DNA of 64,000 bases, taken from assembly GCF_000090795.2 (NCBI RefSeq), contig NW_003546253.1, positions 162,170 to 226,169 of the forward strand. Reading direction: 5' to 3'. The notes beneath the pieces are model-generated. The model saw nothing but the letters and a program-made list of their open reading frames with translations. It was not told where the DNA came from and made no database searches. Both the position numbers and the translations under genes were made by a program. Position 1 is the first letter of the stretch; each line of letters starts with the position of its first letter. The DNA is from Amphimedon queenslandica (lineage: Eukaryota; Porifera; Demospongiae; Haplosclerida; Niphatidae). Shown here in pieces: positions 1-16,100 of this stretch.

Positions 1-3000
1 CAGTGCAAATAGTGGCCAGAGGTGGAGTAATATCTCCAGTGTAAGTGCCATTATCGGGTCCTAGTAATACGGCATTGACTGGGTTGGATTTACTGGAGAC
101 ATCTCTCACTGTACTGTACTGTATCTCTATGTACGTATCATCTATCATTGTGGCTAGATCTGTTAATAATTTAATGGCGTATTGATCAGGTAGGACTAGC
201 TGTATTGTAGGATAATAAAGATTATCGGTCAATCTGATTGCATCGGTGAGAGTGTGGGATTGCCTTGATGTGTCGTTATCGTCTGAATGGAGAGTGATGT
301 ATGTGAATATGAATGTAGACACGTTCACCGTTTCTGTGAAATTGAGCTGTATTGTACCAGTGTTCATATTCAAATGGAAGCTAACCAGCTCTGGATTAGT
401 GCTATCAACTATATACTCAGTGACAAGTCTTGGAGCAGCAACGATGACTGCTTGCACGTTATTTTCATTCATGTCTTGTATTGTGTCAGAGGTCAGAAGA
501 AGATATGTTGAGCTTTGTGACTCAGCTAGGAACGGAAGTCGTTTTATTTCATTGAGATCATGGAATCCAATTTGAATGACAAGAATGTAATCATCATTAC
601 TAATATTGTAGCTGTCACTTGTTAGAGTAAATCTATTGTCTGGCTCAAATTCGGAGGATTGAAGAGAAATACCAGTTGGATCAAATGTAATGGTATCAAT
701 AGCTTCATTAAACGTTAATAGTAAAAGACCTGTATCAAGATTGAGTGTGTAGTTGGTCAGTTGTGGTGGGTTGCTATCAGGTATGAAATAACTGGCTTGT
801 CTTGGGTCTTCAATCATTATATCAGTTACCTCATTATAGTTCATGTCTAGCACTGTTTGACTACCAAAGGATATGTATGTATCACTTCTATTGGTGAATA
901 GATCAGTGAGTCTCTTAATGTTATTAGAGTCATCAAACCCTAGCGTTATTCTAATGATGGTGCTATCTTCTGTTGAAGATACAGTGGGGGGATGTACATC
1001 AGTTCCTCCAGTAGTGAGGTAGTAGACCGTTCCATTGGTGTCACTAATGTTGTGTATAGCTTGGTTTGACAGGACTAGCTCTGTGAATAGGAATGATTGT
1101 GCATCGACTGTTTCGTCAAATGTCAGCTCAAGAAGTCCTCGTCCAGAATTCATATCAACATGAAAGCTCACAAGGTAGGGGCTTGTGGTATCATTAGTAA
1201 ATGAAACAACTTGTTTTGCAAAAGTTATACTTATTGCATTTACAGGTTGTCCATCACCGTCAGGGATGTTCTCTGGGTCACTGCCATAGCTCTCTATAAG
1301 CTCTGGTATTATACTGATGTATGTATTATTGGGTGATGTGGCTAAGGATGTGTTTTTCTTGATGGCATTCAAGTCTGCATCCGTTATATTAATAATAACT
1401 ACATAATCATGTGAACTCTCAGTAGAACCACCAGTCAATCTGTACTGTATTGGAGATAAGGGAGAGTTCAGTAGTGTTAGACCAGTAGGATTTAGTGTGC
1501 TAGTGTCCATTACATTGTCAAACGTTAAAGTGAGCAGCCCAGCATCGACGTCAAGATCAAAGCTTAATAGATTAGGCTGCAATTCATCATCTATTACTGT
1601 AGTAGCTGAGACTCCACTGTCAGGTGATATCGGTAAAAGAGGATTACCAGCAAAGTCTGAGACTCCACCAGAAAGCACCGATATAAAAGTGTTTCCAGAA
1701 TCACCACCTAGTGTTCCAAAAGTGTCATCAAGTACAATGCTTTTGTAATCATCAGCTGTGAGATATATCCTGAGTTTTTGCTTATGCTCTGTATCTGGTG
1801 AAATATAACTAAGCCTACTATCACTAGACAAGCTGAAGTTAGTACCCCTTTCAAAGATATTACGTAAATGCTGTTGAATTGTGAAGTAGCTTGGATTAAC
1901 AGTATTGATGTCAATTGGTTCAGTGAATGTAAAATCCAAGTAACGATTGGTAAGGTCTAGTACATCGAAACTCATCATACCAGGAGGAGTATTATCAGGT
2001 ATGTATAGGGTCACTTGGAATGGTTCTGATATGGTAGCATTGTTACCTGCTTTATCCATGACCAGGTTACTAGTGTGATTCAAGTAAGAGGTGTTAACTG
2101 ATGTAGCTAACTCCTCCAGAGCTTTTATTTGCAATACATCAATATCAATGAGATCAAATGATATTACTGTACTATCAGAGCCATCAGGATCAGAAAAACT
2201 AAGCTTAAAGGATGACGTGACGTTAAAAGGATCATTCAATAGCGTAATTTCATTAGGCCTGAAGCTTGATTCTAACACGGTCTCACTGAATGTGATCTGT
2301 AGTGATCCTTGATCCATGTTCAACACAGCACCAATGATGTATGGTCTAACAATGTCAGGAGCAAACTCTGTCACTCTATAGAACATAAGAGGTGCAAGAG
2401 GATTGCCAGACATATCCAGTATAGCAGTAGGCTCAGCAGATATGTAGGTAGTTGATACAGAGTCATAAAAACTGTTGGTTACTCGAAGGAATTCGACGTC
2501 TTCTTTATTAAAAACAAAACTGACAGTTAAACCATTATCCATTGTGAGTCTCTCTCCACCTGTAAGACGATAGTAATGACTTGGTAGACCCTCTAGGGAT
2601 GCTTCGTGAAGTGTTAGTGCAGAGAAATTAAACGTGGATACATTGACAGTTTCAGAGAAACGAAGAGTAACTTCGCCATACGACATGTTAACAAAGAAAG
2701 AGACCACACGAGGGGACGTCTGGTCAGTAATGTAATTTGATACTTTGAATGGTTCTAGGGTAGTAATTGGTAGTACAGGATTGTCATTCATGTCAGATAC
2801 TAGTGTGTCCGGAAATGAAAGGTAGCAGTCTTCTCCATTAGCTTCTGCTGTGCATAGTTCAATGCGTTTGAGCTCATTCAGATCATCAATGCTAAGCATG
2901 TATCTCATTGTAGTGTTGTCATCACTCAGCAATGCTCCAGTATTGTTTACAAAGAGTCCTTCAATTGTTGCATTCCTTTGTGGTAAAAGTAGGAGGTCTT

Positions 3001-6000
3001 GTGGTTGGAAGCTTGTACTATTGACTGTCTCATTGAACAAGAGGAGAAGAACACCGTCATCCATGTCCATCACAAAGCTAAACAGCGAAGGAGGATTACT
3101 GTCAGGGACAAAGGAGGAGACCATTACACCTTGAACTGCTGGTACACCAATCAGTGGGTTACCTGCCATATCTGTTACTGTGCCGCTGGCTAGTGATATA
3201 AAAGAGAAAAGGCGGCCAATAGCAACCTTGGTATCCTTCTTGATCAGATCAAGGTCTGTCTTTGATATGTAAATTGTTATGAAAGGAGCATTACAGCTAT
3301 CAGTGGTGCCACCAGTAAGAGTATAGAGTGAAGAGTTGCGATAGTCTGCAGAGCCCTGGAGTGATATACCAGTATAAGAGAGACTTGATATATTAATGCT
3401 CTCAGAGAAGGACAGCACCATTACTCCAGTGTTCATATCTAATGTAAAATCGTCAAATACTGGATTAATGGTGTCTCCATTAAACACCCTAACTGGTATT
3501 GCACTGTCTTCCCTAGTTCCATTAAGCTCATTATCAAAAGCATCTCTAGCTGAGCCAGGGCTAATGAGAAGGTAAGTATTATCGGAGCTAGTGGCTACTG
3601 TAGTTAAACTCTTAATGACGTTCAGATCATTTCTAGTTAAATTAATAACAAGTACTGGTGGATGACCAGGATCAAAGATTGGTCCGCTAATTGCATTAGA
3701 TCCTGTCAAATTGTGAGCTCTGAGTTCGTCACAGTATGCATTAGGATCATTTGGATCAACAGTATCACTTCTATTGCTTTGAATATCAACTAGTTCATAC
3801 CTACTGGCTTGTATCTTGATCCCTCTCAGCCCATCTTCAGTAGGATTAGGATTAGCTAGATATTCAGAGAATGTTAGTGTCAGTGTTTCTGCTGTTAAAT
3901 CAAGATCGTAGTACACTAAATATGGTTTTGTAGTGTCTGTGATTATTGTAGTAGCTAAATTGATGATTGTAGCATTATTACCATTACCTGCCATGTCAAT
4001 AGCAGAGTTTTCAGATAAATGAAGCACACATGTACTATCATTACGACTGCATATCCCTCCAGCTCTCTTTAGATAGTCTAAATCATCACTATCAGTGACT
4101 AGTGTCAGTACAGTACCATAACAATCAATGATTAGTCCACCAGTTAATGTCACAGTATCTCCTCCTGATCCTTCTAGTCTTATTCCACTTGATATAAAAG
4201 CAGTTGTATTGATAGGCTCGTTGAAAGTTAGTGTGAGATTACCAGAGTCCATATCATAAGAAAACTCTAATAAAGTAGGCTCTGTAGTGTCATGTAGAAC
4301 AGTATTAGCTTGCAATGCTCCTCCATTAGGTATAGGTATCAGGTAATTCATCTGCATGTCATAGACAGTACTACTACGAACAGATATATAGGTATTATCG
4401 GTACCAGTGGATAGTCCTGGTTGTCTCTTTAGCTCATTCAAATCATACTCATTGAGTGTTAGTGTCAGTATGGGGCCATCATGAAGAGATACAACTCCAT
4501 TATCACTTAGTCTGTACAATGATGTGCTACCTGAGGAATATGTGCCATCTTGCAGGGATATTGTAGTAGCATTGAGTGAGCTGGCTCTCACTGTCTCAGA
4601 GAAATAAAGAGTGATTATTCCAGTGTTAAGATCAAGCGTGAAGCTCTCTAGCTCAGGTTGTGTAGTATCAATGGTGTACTGAGATGCTTGCATGGCACTG
4701 ATACCATTGAGCAATGGCCTAATGTACAAATCATTCATGTCTTGAAGTCCATAGTGATCTATTGTTAGCCAGGTTGTTTCTGTTGATCTGGCAATCATCT
4801 GTGACTTGATAGCGTTGAGATCAGTCAGTGTTATGTTGATAGATATTACAGTGTTATCAATGTATGAGACTAAAGACCCATCAGTTAATCTATAGTACAT
4901 ACTCTCTGACAACACATCTGATGCACTTTGTAATACGAATGAAGTAAAGTTGATACTAGAAGCATTCACGGTCTCTAGGAATGTTAGGTGGAGGAGAGAG
5001 CCATCCATATCTAAGTGATACTCTAAGAGATATGGGCGTATGTCATCTTGATATATTTCATAAGCTCTGGTAGCATTATCTGGTCCGTGAGGTACAACTT
5101 TCCTAGAGTTCATGTCTTTTATAAGGTTAGAGGAAAAGGAGAGATAGCTTGTGCTCAAACTGACCAGGAGATTGTGTCTAAATTTGATTTGATTCAAGTC
5201 GTCATTAGTGATGTGTACTAATATCTGGAGTCCTTGAGAACTACTAGTGTATCCACCAGTAAGAGTGTAATAGTCATTATGATCACTGCTACGTATTGGA
5301 GTATTCTGGAATGTTATCTCTGTTACCATTAGTGTCAGTTGATCAACAGGTTCATCAAAATTCAGTGTTAGTAGACTGTTATTCAAATCAATGATCCAGT
5401 TAGTTAGTCTAGGGCTGGTTAGATCAGGTTGATAGCTACTGACTTGTAGTACAGTGTCTTGGAGTGGATTAGGCAGCAATGCCATGTCGTATACTGCCCC
5501 TTGGAGAAGGTTGAGGTAGGTTGACTCTTTGCCAGTTGCAAGTAGCCTCTTCTTTTTGATCATGTGCAAGTCGTCATCTTGTATCTGATATGTCAAGACT
5601 GGGTCATCATTCTCAATAACTCCAGCTAGCAGCAGCGAATAGGAATCCACTGGACTTCGAGCTGAGGTCTGGAATGTTATTCTGTTAGAGATAGGCTGGA
5701 AGGTTGAAGCGTCCACAGTTTCGTCAAAAGTTACTACAAATATTCCTGAGTCAAGATCAAAATCAAAGCCAGTGAATATGGGGAATGTAGTATCAGGAAC
5801 ATAGACATCAACCCTTTCACTGGGATCGGTCTCAATAGGAATTACTGATAGTCCTACCATATCAGAAATAAGCTCTGGTATTATGGATATGTAGGTATTA
5901 TAAGATGACGTAGCAAGAGGAAATATTCTCTTTATATTATTAGTATCAGTAATGCCCAAATACACATGTACAATGGGGCCATTTGTGCTATTAGTGAATG

Positions 6001-9000
6001 TACCATCACTGCCACCAATATATTGCAAGGAGTAATAGTCAATTGTGAACGTATCATTGGATTGAAGTGTGATTTGGGTAAGGTTTAGCGTAGCAATGTC
6101 AACACTTTCATTAAAGTAGAGAGACAATACGCCTGTGTCCATATTCAAATTAAAGGAAGAGAGCATTGGGTGAGTAGTATCTGCTGTATAATAATGGACT
6201 TGGAGTGGCTGGTTATATGTATTGAGCAAATTCTGGCTCATATCAGTGATGGTGTCTGCCTCAAGTTGGAGATAAGTGTCTGTAAAACTGGTAGCAAGAT
6301 CTGTTAAGATTTTAATCTCATTTAAATCATCATTAGCTATTTTTAGAACAACCAGTGTAGAGTTATCAATAGAGAGAGTTGCTCCTCCTTGAGGTGGACT
6401 GTACTGCAGCTGATACTGTGTGCTTGTATTAGGATTAACAAACACAACAGTGGTTACATTGAAAGAGGTAACGTCAACAGTTTCGTCAAACAACAGCTCC
6501 AATATACCGGTATCAGCACTGAAATTAAAGCTAAGAAGAACAGGACTAGTTGTGTCATTAGTCCATTGATTCACTGGTAGGGAGCCATTGAATGATATTT
6601 CATTCAATGGATTACCAAAAGCATCCATGGCAGTCAGCTCAGTAGCTGATAGGAATGTGCTGGTAGGTGATACAGCAAGTGAAGTGAATTCTTTGATAGT
6701 ATTTAAATCATAGTCTGTTAGTGTTATTGTTACATGTGGTGGGTGGCCTGGCCCATTAGGTAGGAGTGAAGGACCAGCGATTGACTGATAGCCAGTCAGT
6801 GAGTACCATACTGTAGCATTGGACTCCCATCTTTCATCTTGCAGAGTAATAGATGTAACATCAATGGAATCAACAACTTCAGAGAATGTCAAGAATAGCT
6901 CACCGGAATCGAGATCAAAATCAAATGATATCAGATCAGGGTTAGTATCATCAGGTGTGAAATCACGGACAGGTCTAGTCTCTATTGAATCGTTGTATAA
7001 AGGTGTGATTATATTACCGACCATGTCCTTAATAGTTTCATTAAAGAACAGGAAAGTGTTTGTACTATTATCAGCTAATCCTCTAATAAACTTGAGTCTA
7101 TTTAGATCATTTAGACTCAGTTTAATGAGCAGCTCAGGTCCATCAGTAGAATTACTGACACTGTCCATTAGTGTGTACTGTAGACCAGTGAAATCGGTGG
7201 AATTATAAAATATGACAGTATCAGGTATGACTAGCGTCTCCATGTCCACTGTCTCAGTGAATGAAATATAAATGAGGCCAGTGTCCATGTCCACATTATA
7301 GAACACCACATCAGGTTGAGTGGTATCATTAGTGAATAGCTGTACTTGAAGAGGGTCAGAGTCACTGATTGAGGTTACGTTATTATCAAACATATCCACT
7401 AGTGCGTCTGATGTGAGGCTGAGGTGAGTGTTGCTAGAGTTGGTAGCGAGTCCTCTTAATTTCTTGATTTCGTTCAAGTCAAAGAGTGAGATCTGAATAT
7501 CAACAATGTGATAATTGAACATTTGTATTGTCCCATTGGTTAGCGTGTAGGCCTCAATGCTGGTGTCAAGTCCTGAGGAGACTGATCCTGATTCAAGGAA
7601 CTGTAACTGAGTCACATCAATCGAACTCACACGAACTGTTTCACTGAAAGAGAGCGTCAAGATACCTTCATTCATGTCAAGATCAAAATCAATGAGTTGA
7701 GGATCAGTGGTGTCATAAACAAACAGTGCTACACTCTCGGCTGTTGAATTATCAATAGCAATCACCTCATTCATTGCCATATCAAGCAAAGCAAATTCAG
7801 GGAATGAGAGATAAGTATCGTTAGGACTCGTGGTCAGGTAATCAGTACGCTTGAGATGATTTAAGAAATCAAGCCCAAAGTTGATATAAAGTACATCACT
7901 ATTGATCAGTGATACGGAGCTATTATACACACTGAGGTATGTATCAGTTAGTTCTGATGAGTTTTGAATGAGGAGCCGACCCAATTCAAGTGAACTAGCA
8001 TTGACTGTCTCAGAGAAGAACAAGGTCATCAATCCAGAGTCCATGTCAATGTGATAGTGCGTAACATATGGTGGAGTAGTGTCAGGAATGTATTCAGTAA
8101 CTCTGAATGTGCTTGAAGATGTTATAGGGACAACAGAGTTATTGTTCATGTCTTTGATGGTGGAGTTAGTTATCAATATGTACGTGTTGTTTCTTTCTGT
8201 TGCCAGCCTCTCTCTGTATCTGATAGCATTCATGTCTTCATAGCCAAGATGAATAGTGATGAGAGGTCTATTAGGACTAATGGAGTAACTGCTATTGGTT
8301 AGGGTCCACTCTTGATCAGGTTTAGATGATGAGTCTGATACCAGTGTTAAGCCGGTAACATCAAGAGTATCAACGTTTACAGTCTCACTGAACTCAAGGG
8401 TAATTGTGTTCTTGTCTAGATCCAGGTTAAAGTAGGAGAGTGTGGGTGGGACAGAATCTTCAGTGAATGGCATCGCAAGCAATGGACTATACTCATCCAC
8501 TCCAATAACGAGATTGTTGGACATATCTCTAACAAGCATCTCACTAAAACTCATATATGCATTAGTGGAATCAGAGACCAAGTCTGTGATAGCCTTTACA
8601 TTATCCAAATCAGTTTTAGACAGTTTGAGGTATAATATCGGATTATCAGAGTTGAGTAGAGTGCCTCCAGTGAGTGTGTAGTTAGTGACCATAGTGTCAT
8701 AAGAGTAATAAGTGGTGATGTTAGTTCCATTGTACTCCATAGTCTCGTTGTAAGAGATGTTTAGTACCGGCTGTGATTGAAAGATGAGCTCAGTTGGGTC
8801 GAATGATGATGCTAGGACCGTTTCATCAAATGTTAGTGTAAGTATTTCAGAGGTCAGATTAAGCTCAAAGGATACTAGCTGAGGCTGGGTCTTATCAGGA
8901 ATGACAAGATAAGCTTGACTGGCATCTTCTTGAGATATTTCAACTAATTCATTTTCATTCATATCTTGAATCGTTCCACTGGAGAATCTCAAGTATGTAT

Positions 9001-10157
9001 TGGTGATACTTGTAGCCAGACAGAGCTCCCTTTTGATGTTGTTGAGATCAAAAGCGGTCAGATTAAATGTAAAGATTGGCGTGTTATTTAAATTGGTCCA
9101 GTTCCCACTGGTGAGCGTGTATTGAAGAATGGTGCAGTTATCATACAAGGTCTCATTAGTGCCATTGCTCATATTAAACTCAGCTCCACTGCCTATGACT
9201 GATGATAGAGACTGAACAACTTGGAATGTTAAACCAGTAAAATAGAGAGAGCCAACCAGAACAGTTTCATCAAACGTCAAGGAGACCTGACCCTGGTTTA
9301 GATCAAGACTGAAATTATAAAGTACAGGTGGAGTAATGTCTGGATAGAATCGTCTAACAGATAGAGCACTGGTAGGACTAACAGGGACTAGTTTATTGCC
9401 TTTCATGTCTTGAATGACACGCTCTGTAAGAGAGAGATAAGTGGTGAGATTAGAGACAGCCAGCTCTGTAAGCTTCTTGATTTCATTCATATTATCAGGA
9501 CTGATATTTATTGTGAGTGTGTCAGTTGGAGAATCCAATGTGTTTGTCAATGGATCCAGATTTAGAGTGTACTGTTGAGTAGCTTCTGTGATATTAGGAT
9601 CATTCTGAAATGAGATCTCGCTCACTCTTAGCATCTCCGGATCAACAGTTTCGCTGAAACTGAGGACAAGCGAAAAGTCGTTGATTGATAGATCAAAACT
9701 TCTGATGCGTGGTTTGGTAGTATCAGAAGTGTAATCAGAAATATCAATGATCTCACCCATTGAGCATGATATCGGCATCACTGCTATGTCGGACTGATCT
9801 TGTATCGTTATGTTAGTGAAGGTGAGGTAAGTGTTAAAGACTTCATCTGCTATTCTCAATGCTTTCAGCTGGTTCAAATCCTCATGAGTGATGTTAAAGG
9901 AGAGCTCCGTTGCATAATGATAGACTGTCATCCATTTAGCGGCACTCCCATAATCTGTACTACCACTGCCTGAAGTACCAATGTCTTCACTGCTGTATCT
10001 TGCATTGGACTTGTCTATTGTACATCCAGTTAACTGGTAGGAATTGTTACAGTTGCTGTCAGATGACAGAGTAAGTTCAGTGCAGTCAAATGAAGAAATG
10101 TTGACTGTTTCATTGAAGTAAAGTGTAACAAAGCCAATATCCATATCAAGGCTATAC
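1..10157 (-). repeat. Exon 4 of the giant gene (partial): about 26 tandem units, continuing left
   Basis: The acceptor is at 10159-10158 (ttatactttag). The first base completes an AGG codon started by exon 3, giving LLR-YSLDMDIGFVTLYF, which rebuilds a normal linker and strand. FxETV-type motifs recur about every 370-440 bp, giving 26 complete units. A further linker, YTGDITPP, reaches the left edge with no stop. The exon is therefore at least 10,157 bp. Confidence 0.82.
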
Positions 10158-13100
10158 CTAAAGTATAAGAGAATTAAAAATCAGTATACATGACATAAGT
10201 GCATCAATATGCCAATATACATGTATATCAGAAATTGGCTCATTATAAAAATGGTCATAACTTGAAAAATTTAAGTCGGAATCAGCTCAAGCTTTTTACA
10301 TAGCATAAGTACATCATTATGTATCAAAAAATGTAATAAAAATTGGGGGTGATTTTTGAGTCATTTTTCAGAAAAACCATGGGCTATAGTACAGGGATTT
10401 TTCTCAGAAATTGGCCCATTTTAAAAAATGGTCATAACTCGAAAAATTTAAGTCGGAATTCGCTCAAACTTTCTACATGGCATAAGTACATCAATATGTA
10501 TCAAAAAATATAATAAAAATTGAGAGTGATTTTTGAGCCATTTTTTGAAAAAACCATGGGCTATAGTACAGGGATTTTTCTCAAAAATCGGCCCATTTTA
10601 AAAATGGTCATAGCTCGAAAAATTTAAGTCGGAATCCGCTCAAACTTTCTACATAGCATAAGTACATCAATACGTATCAAAAAATTTAATAAAAATTAGG
10701 GGTGATTTTTTAGTCATTTTTCGGAAAAAACCATGGGCTATAGTACAGGGATTTTTCTCAAAAATTGGCCCATTTTAAAAAATGGTCATAACTCAAAAAA
10801 TTTAAGTTGGAATCCGCTCAAACTTTCTACATAACATAAGTACATCAATATGTATCAAAAAATGTAATAAAAATTGGGGGTGATTTTGGAGCCGTTTTTG
10901 GAAAAAACCATGGGCTATAGTACAGGGATTTTTCTCAGAAATCAGCCCATTTTAAAAAATGGTCATAACTCAAAAAATTTAAGTTGGAATCCGCTCAAAC
11001 TTTCTACATAACATAAGTACATCAATATGCATCAAAAATTTAATAAAAATTGAGGGTGATTTTTGAGTCGTTTTTCGGAAAAAACCATGGGCTATAGTAC
11101 AGGGATTTTTTTCAAAAATTGGCCCATTTTTAAAAATGGTCATAACTCAAAAAATTTAAGTTGGAATCAACTCAAACTTTTTACATAGCATAAGTACATC
11201 AATATGCATCAAAAATTTATTAAAAATTAGGGGTGATTTAATATTCAAAATGCATGGCTTATAAATCTGTTTGTACCTCAATAATGATGGTATATTGCTG
11301 TCAGGTATGAAACCATTGGCTTGTATAGCAAACCCATTACGAACTGGTACCACAGAATTCCCATTCATGTCCCTCACTAGTTCCACCGTTCCTGTAATAA
11401 AAGAAGTCTCTATGCTAATTAACAATGCATCAATTCTCTTTATCTCATTGAGCTCCATCTCTGTCAGTGACACTACTAGCATTAGTCCATTGCTCGAGTG
11501 TGTGGTAGCATTTGATAGTCTGATCCCTGTCCGTGACCTCTGTGAATTCTGCAATGTTATCCCGACAGGATTAAAAGTATCAGAGTTAACAGGTTCATTA
11601 AATGTAAGCGTGAGTCTACCAGCATTGAGATTCACAGCGAAACCAATCAAGCGAGGATCAGTGCGATCAGGAATGATCAACGATGCCATGATACTTGATC
11701 CATTTAATCCATTAGAACTACTGCTAAGATCATAGACACTGTTATCTTCAATGGTGAGGTAGGTATTGTTAGTAAAAGTGCCAATATCTGTGTATAGCTT
11801 AATGAAGTTCTTGTCATCATTAGACAACTGCAATGTCAATATGTGGCTGTTATCATTGATGACCCGTCCACCAGTTAATCTTCTGAATAGTCCTTCATCA
11901 TGCAAAGGCATTGAATGAATGATGATTCCTTTTGGATCAAGAGATGCAGCACTAACAGTTTCATCAAATGTCAATATAAGTTGATTTGAGTCTAAATCCA
12001 GTGTAAAATTCTCAATCGTTGGCCTGGTATCATCCACAGTGTATACATTAACTGGATAAGCATTGACAGCCGATATGGGATTAACAGGGTTTCCATTCAT
12101 ATCATCAATGGTGAGTGCTGTTAGTGATAAATAAGTATCATTGTTACCAGTAGCTAACATCAGTAGTCTCTTAATCTCATTACTATCAGCACGGGAGAGG
12201 CTAATATTGATACTAGTGTTGTATACATCTGCTTGTGTACTGGTGGGAGGTCTGAGTTGTCTGTATTGACCAGAACTGCCTCTATTCTGCCTCAGTGTTA
12301 GCCCATTCACTAGTAATGAAGATGAGTTGATTGTTTCATCGAAAGTAAGTGTCAATGTATCAGAATCAAGATCAAGATCAAACGATACAAAATTAGGCCT
12401 AGTGGTGTCATTGATGTATTGAGACACTTTAAAAGCATCAGTGGAGAGAATCTTATTGGCAGACATGTCTTGTATTGCTCCGTATGACAAACGAAGATAA
12501 GTGTCCTCAGAACCAGTTGCAAGCCCAGGGAGAGACTTAATGACATTAAGATCAGGAGTTGATATCTTAAAATCAACAATGATGTAGTTCTCAGTCAGTA
12601 CAGTCCCAGAGGTGAGTGTATGATGATAAAGAGAAGGTGATAGTGATGACTGGAGTGTGACACCAGTTGGTAATAGACTCATTGACTCTACTGTCTCATT
12701 AAAAGTTAGTCTAAGTACACCAGTGTTCAAGTTAAGATCAAATCCCTCTAATATTGGTGGAGTAATGTCAGGTAAGACACTAGTAGCTTGAAGAGCATCA
12801 GTCGAGTCAATCTCAGTTAGTTCATTTTTATTCATATCCATTATTGTATCTGACGAGAGGACAATGTATGTGTTTGATACACTAGTAGCAAGATCAATCA
12901 GTCGCTTGATTTCATTCAAGTCATCACGTCCAATCAGTACAGTGATTACAGGATCATCTGCAGACAGTGTTGAGCTGAATTGAGGATACTGACCTGGTGT
13001 TAGAGTCCAACTTGATACACTGATACTATCATTATCAAACCCTGATCCTGATCCTGATCCAAAATCAGTCTCGTTGCTAACATCTGAGTCATTTCGTACA

Positions 13101-16100
13101 CTCTGCAAAGTGATACCACTTACTAGGAGGGTGCCAGTGTCAACTGTTTCATCAAAAGTGAGAATGAGTTCACCCGAATCTAAATCAATCACAAAACCCA
13201 GGAGGTATGGCTGGACCAGGTCTTCAAAGACAGATGTTGCTCTTATTGATTTCTCTATGTACACAGGCTTGTTGTAATTGCCGGACATATCTCTGATGGC
13301 TTCCTCCTGTAGCGACATGAAGGTATTATTAATGAAAGTAGCTATAAAGCGATCTCTTTTTAAATCATTCAAGTCATCTCTACCAATCTGGACAATAACT
13401 TCAGTGCTAGGAAGACTGATTGGTTCAGTACCACTCCTACTGCGGAGAGACATGATGTTAGCATACGTATTGGAAGTGTTCTTTATACTAATATTATTGA
13501 CATTGAGTGAGTGAGAATTGACAGTTTCTGAGAATGTTAAATAAAGCCATCCCTCTGTTAGGTTCAAGTGGAATGACACAAGCTCTGGTTGGGTAGTATC
13601 GTTAATAATGGATTGAGCTTGAAGGAGAGAGGGTAGAGCTTCATTAGGTAAATTCACCATATCATAGACGCTTCCATTGTCTATCTCGATGAACGTGTTA
13701 GCAACAGTTGTACCCAAATCAGTCAACCGCTTGATTTCGTTGAGATCGGTTGATCCTAGCATGACAATCAATGATGCTCCATTATCACTCTGTGTCTCAG
13801 AGCCAATGGGATAATCTATTAAAGAGAGTCTTACACTACTACCAGCATTGTTCAGTAGTACAACACCACTCACATTCAGTGTACTAGCATTAACAGTTTC
13901 AGAGAAGTTAAGTGTGAGGCTACCAGTGTTAAGATCAAGACTGAAGCTCTCCAGTTGAGGGTGTGTTGTATCAGGGATGTATGATTCAGCCTTGATCCCG
14001 TAATCATTTGTGATTGGTATAATATCAGTTCCTTGAAGATCATTGACAACATCAGCACCAACTGTAATGTAGCTATCATTGATATTAGTGGTAAGACCAG
14101 TCCTGTACTTCAATGCATTAAGATCTACGCGTCCTAGCTTGATAAGTACTTCACATCCAGGAGGGCTGGTAGTACTACTGACTGTCGTTAGTCTGTATAC
14201 ATTAGGTGCAATAGACCTACTGCCACTTTGAAGGACCACTGATGTAACGTGGAGTGTAGCTGGGACTATGACGTCAGTAAAGGTGAGTGTCAGTTCACCA
14301 CTGTTCATATCAATGCTGAACTTGTAGAGTGTAGCTTGGGAAGTGTCACTCACTAGACCTCCAGCAGTGACTTGCAATGGATCCTCAAGAGGCTCAGGTA
14401 CTTCATAAACCCCAGACATATCAGTTAACGTCCGACCGGAAAGAGATATGTAAGCATTGTCTCTGCTAGTTGCTAGGTTGTCATTAAGTTTGATTGCTTT
14501 ATTATCCGGCTTATTAAATATTAGTGTTAAGATAAAGCTCCCATCATGACCGTTAACAATCCCACCAGAGAGTGTTAGATTCTCTACTGGTTCATCTTCA
14601 TAAGGAGATGAGAGGAGAGTAACTTGTGTAGCATCAAACACTGATGGTCGTATTGGCTCATTAAAAACAAGCTGGAGTGTCTCTTGAGAAAGATCAATGA
14701 TTGCTAGTCTGCATTCTGGGCTAGTTGAATCAGCTGTATAACTGAAGGGTGATTGAGGTTGATCTCTGCTCAATGGAGTCACAGGATTCATAGCTACATC
14801 ATTAATAGCTTCGCTAGTAAAAGCGAGATACGTATCAGTGGGTGATTTAATGTACTCTGTTGCTTTTATATTATTGATATCGGTGGTAGAGAGATTGAGG
14901 CTGATTACTACACCAATAGGACTCTCTGTAGTAGTGTAACGAGTGAGTGTAATGAATGTAGAGGAATTAGGAGATGGTAAAAGGTATATTTGAGTTGGAT
15001 CAAGTGTAGAAGGACGTACTGGCTCATCAAACGTTAAGTTAAGGAATCCTGTATCCATATCTAAAGTGTAGTCCACTAAGAATGGTGGGACATCATCATC
15101 AATGAAGTTACAGGCATAAAGTGCATCCAACTGGTCTATCTGGACTACACTGTTCTGATTCATATCGAGAACTGTGTCTGAAGTAACGGTAAGCCAGCAG
15201 TTGTTAATTTTAGAGCACACTCTGTCATTAGTCTTTAGTCCTATGATGTCTTCACTGAGTAGACTAATGGTGACATTAGTTCCATTCTCTGAGTTAATGA
15301 TGCCGCCTGTCAGCTGGAAGTTATCAGGAGTACCTTTGAAATAACTGAGTAGTGTGATGGTGGAAAAATCAAAAGTCTCCACATTAATGGTCTCAGAGAA
15401 GAAGAGAGATATTGTTCCATTGACAAGATCAATCTGACTAAACTCAATGAGTACTGGAGGTGTTGTATCAAATGTGAAGTTGCTGACATTCTGAGCCATA
15501 AAATTGAATACTTGTACCACCGGCAGGCCAATCATATCATAGACCATGGTCATTGGGAATGTGATGTAGCATTCATCTGATGACCGGCAGACATCAAGTT
15601 TCTTGATTTCATTGAGATCATCTCTAGTGATAGTAATTGGTACAAGAGGCTCATTCGTTGAAATGGTAGACCCACCAGTTAGTGTGAAAAATACAAAATT
15701 ATCATCATATTCTATCACATCACTAGCATTGTAATCAGACTGGAAAGTGATGTCAGTCAATTGAAGGGTCCTTACGTCTACAGTCTCATTAAAATGAAGA
15801 GTGATCAATCCTTCATCCAAATCCATATCGAATCTATCAAGTACTGGATTGACAGTGTCTTCCTGGAAGAATGAAGGTGTTTTGGCATTGTTGACAAGAA
15901 TTGGAACTATAATGTTTCCAGCCATGTCTTTTACAAGGTTGGTTTGAGAAAGGAATATATTTGTGTGGCTTGTGGCCAGGAATTCTGTTCTTTTGATATT
16001 ATTAACATCACTCAGACTAAGGACTAATTGTACAACAGTGTCGTTAAACGATGATAGTTTTCCACTGGTCAATGAAATACTAACAGTGTTATCATCAAGT

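Noticed and set aside
10190-11250. Regular 177-bp repeats as a possible CRISPR array
   Set aside because: The repetition is continuous satellite-like DNA with no unique spacers, inside an intron of a spliced eukaryotic gene.
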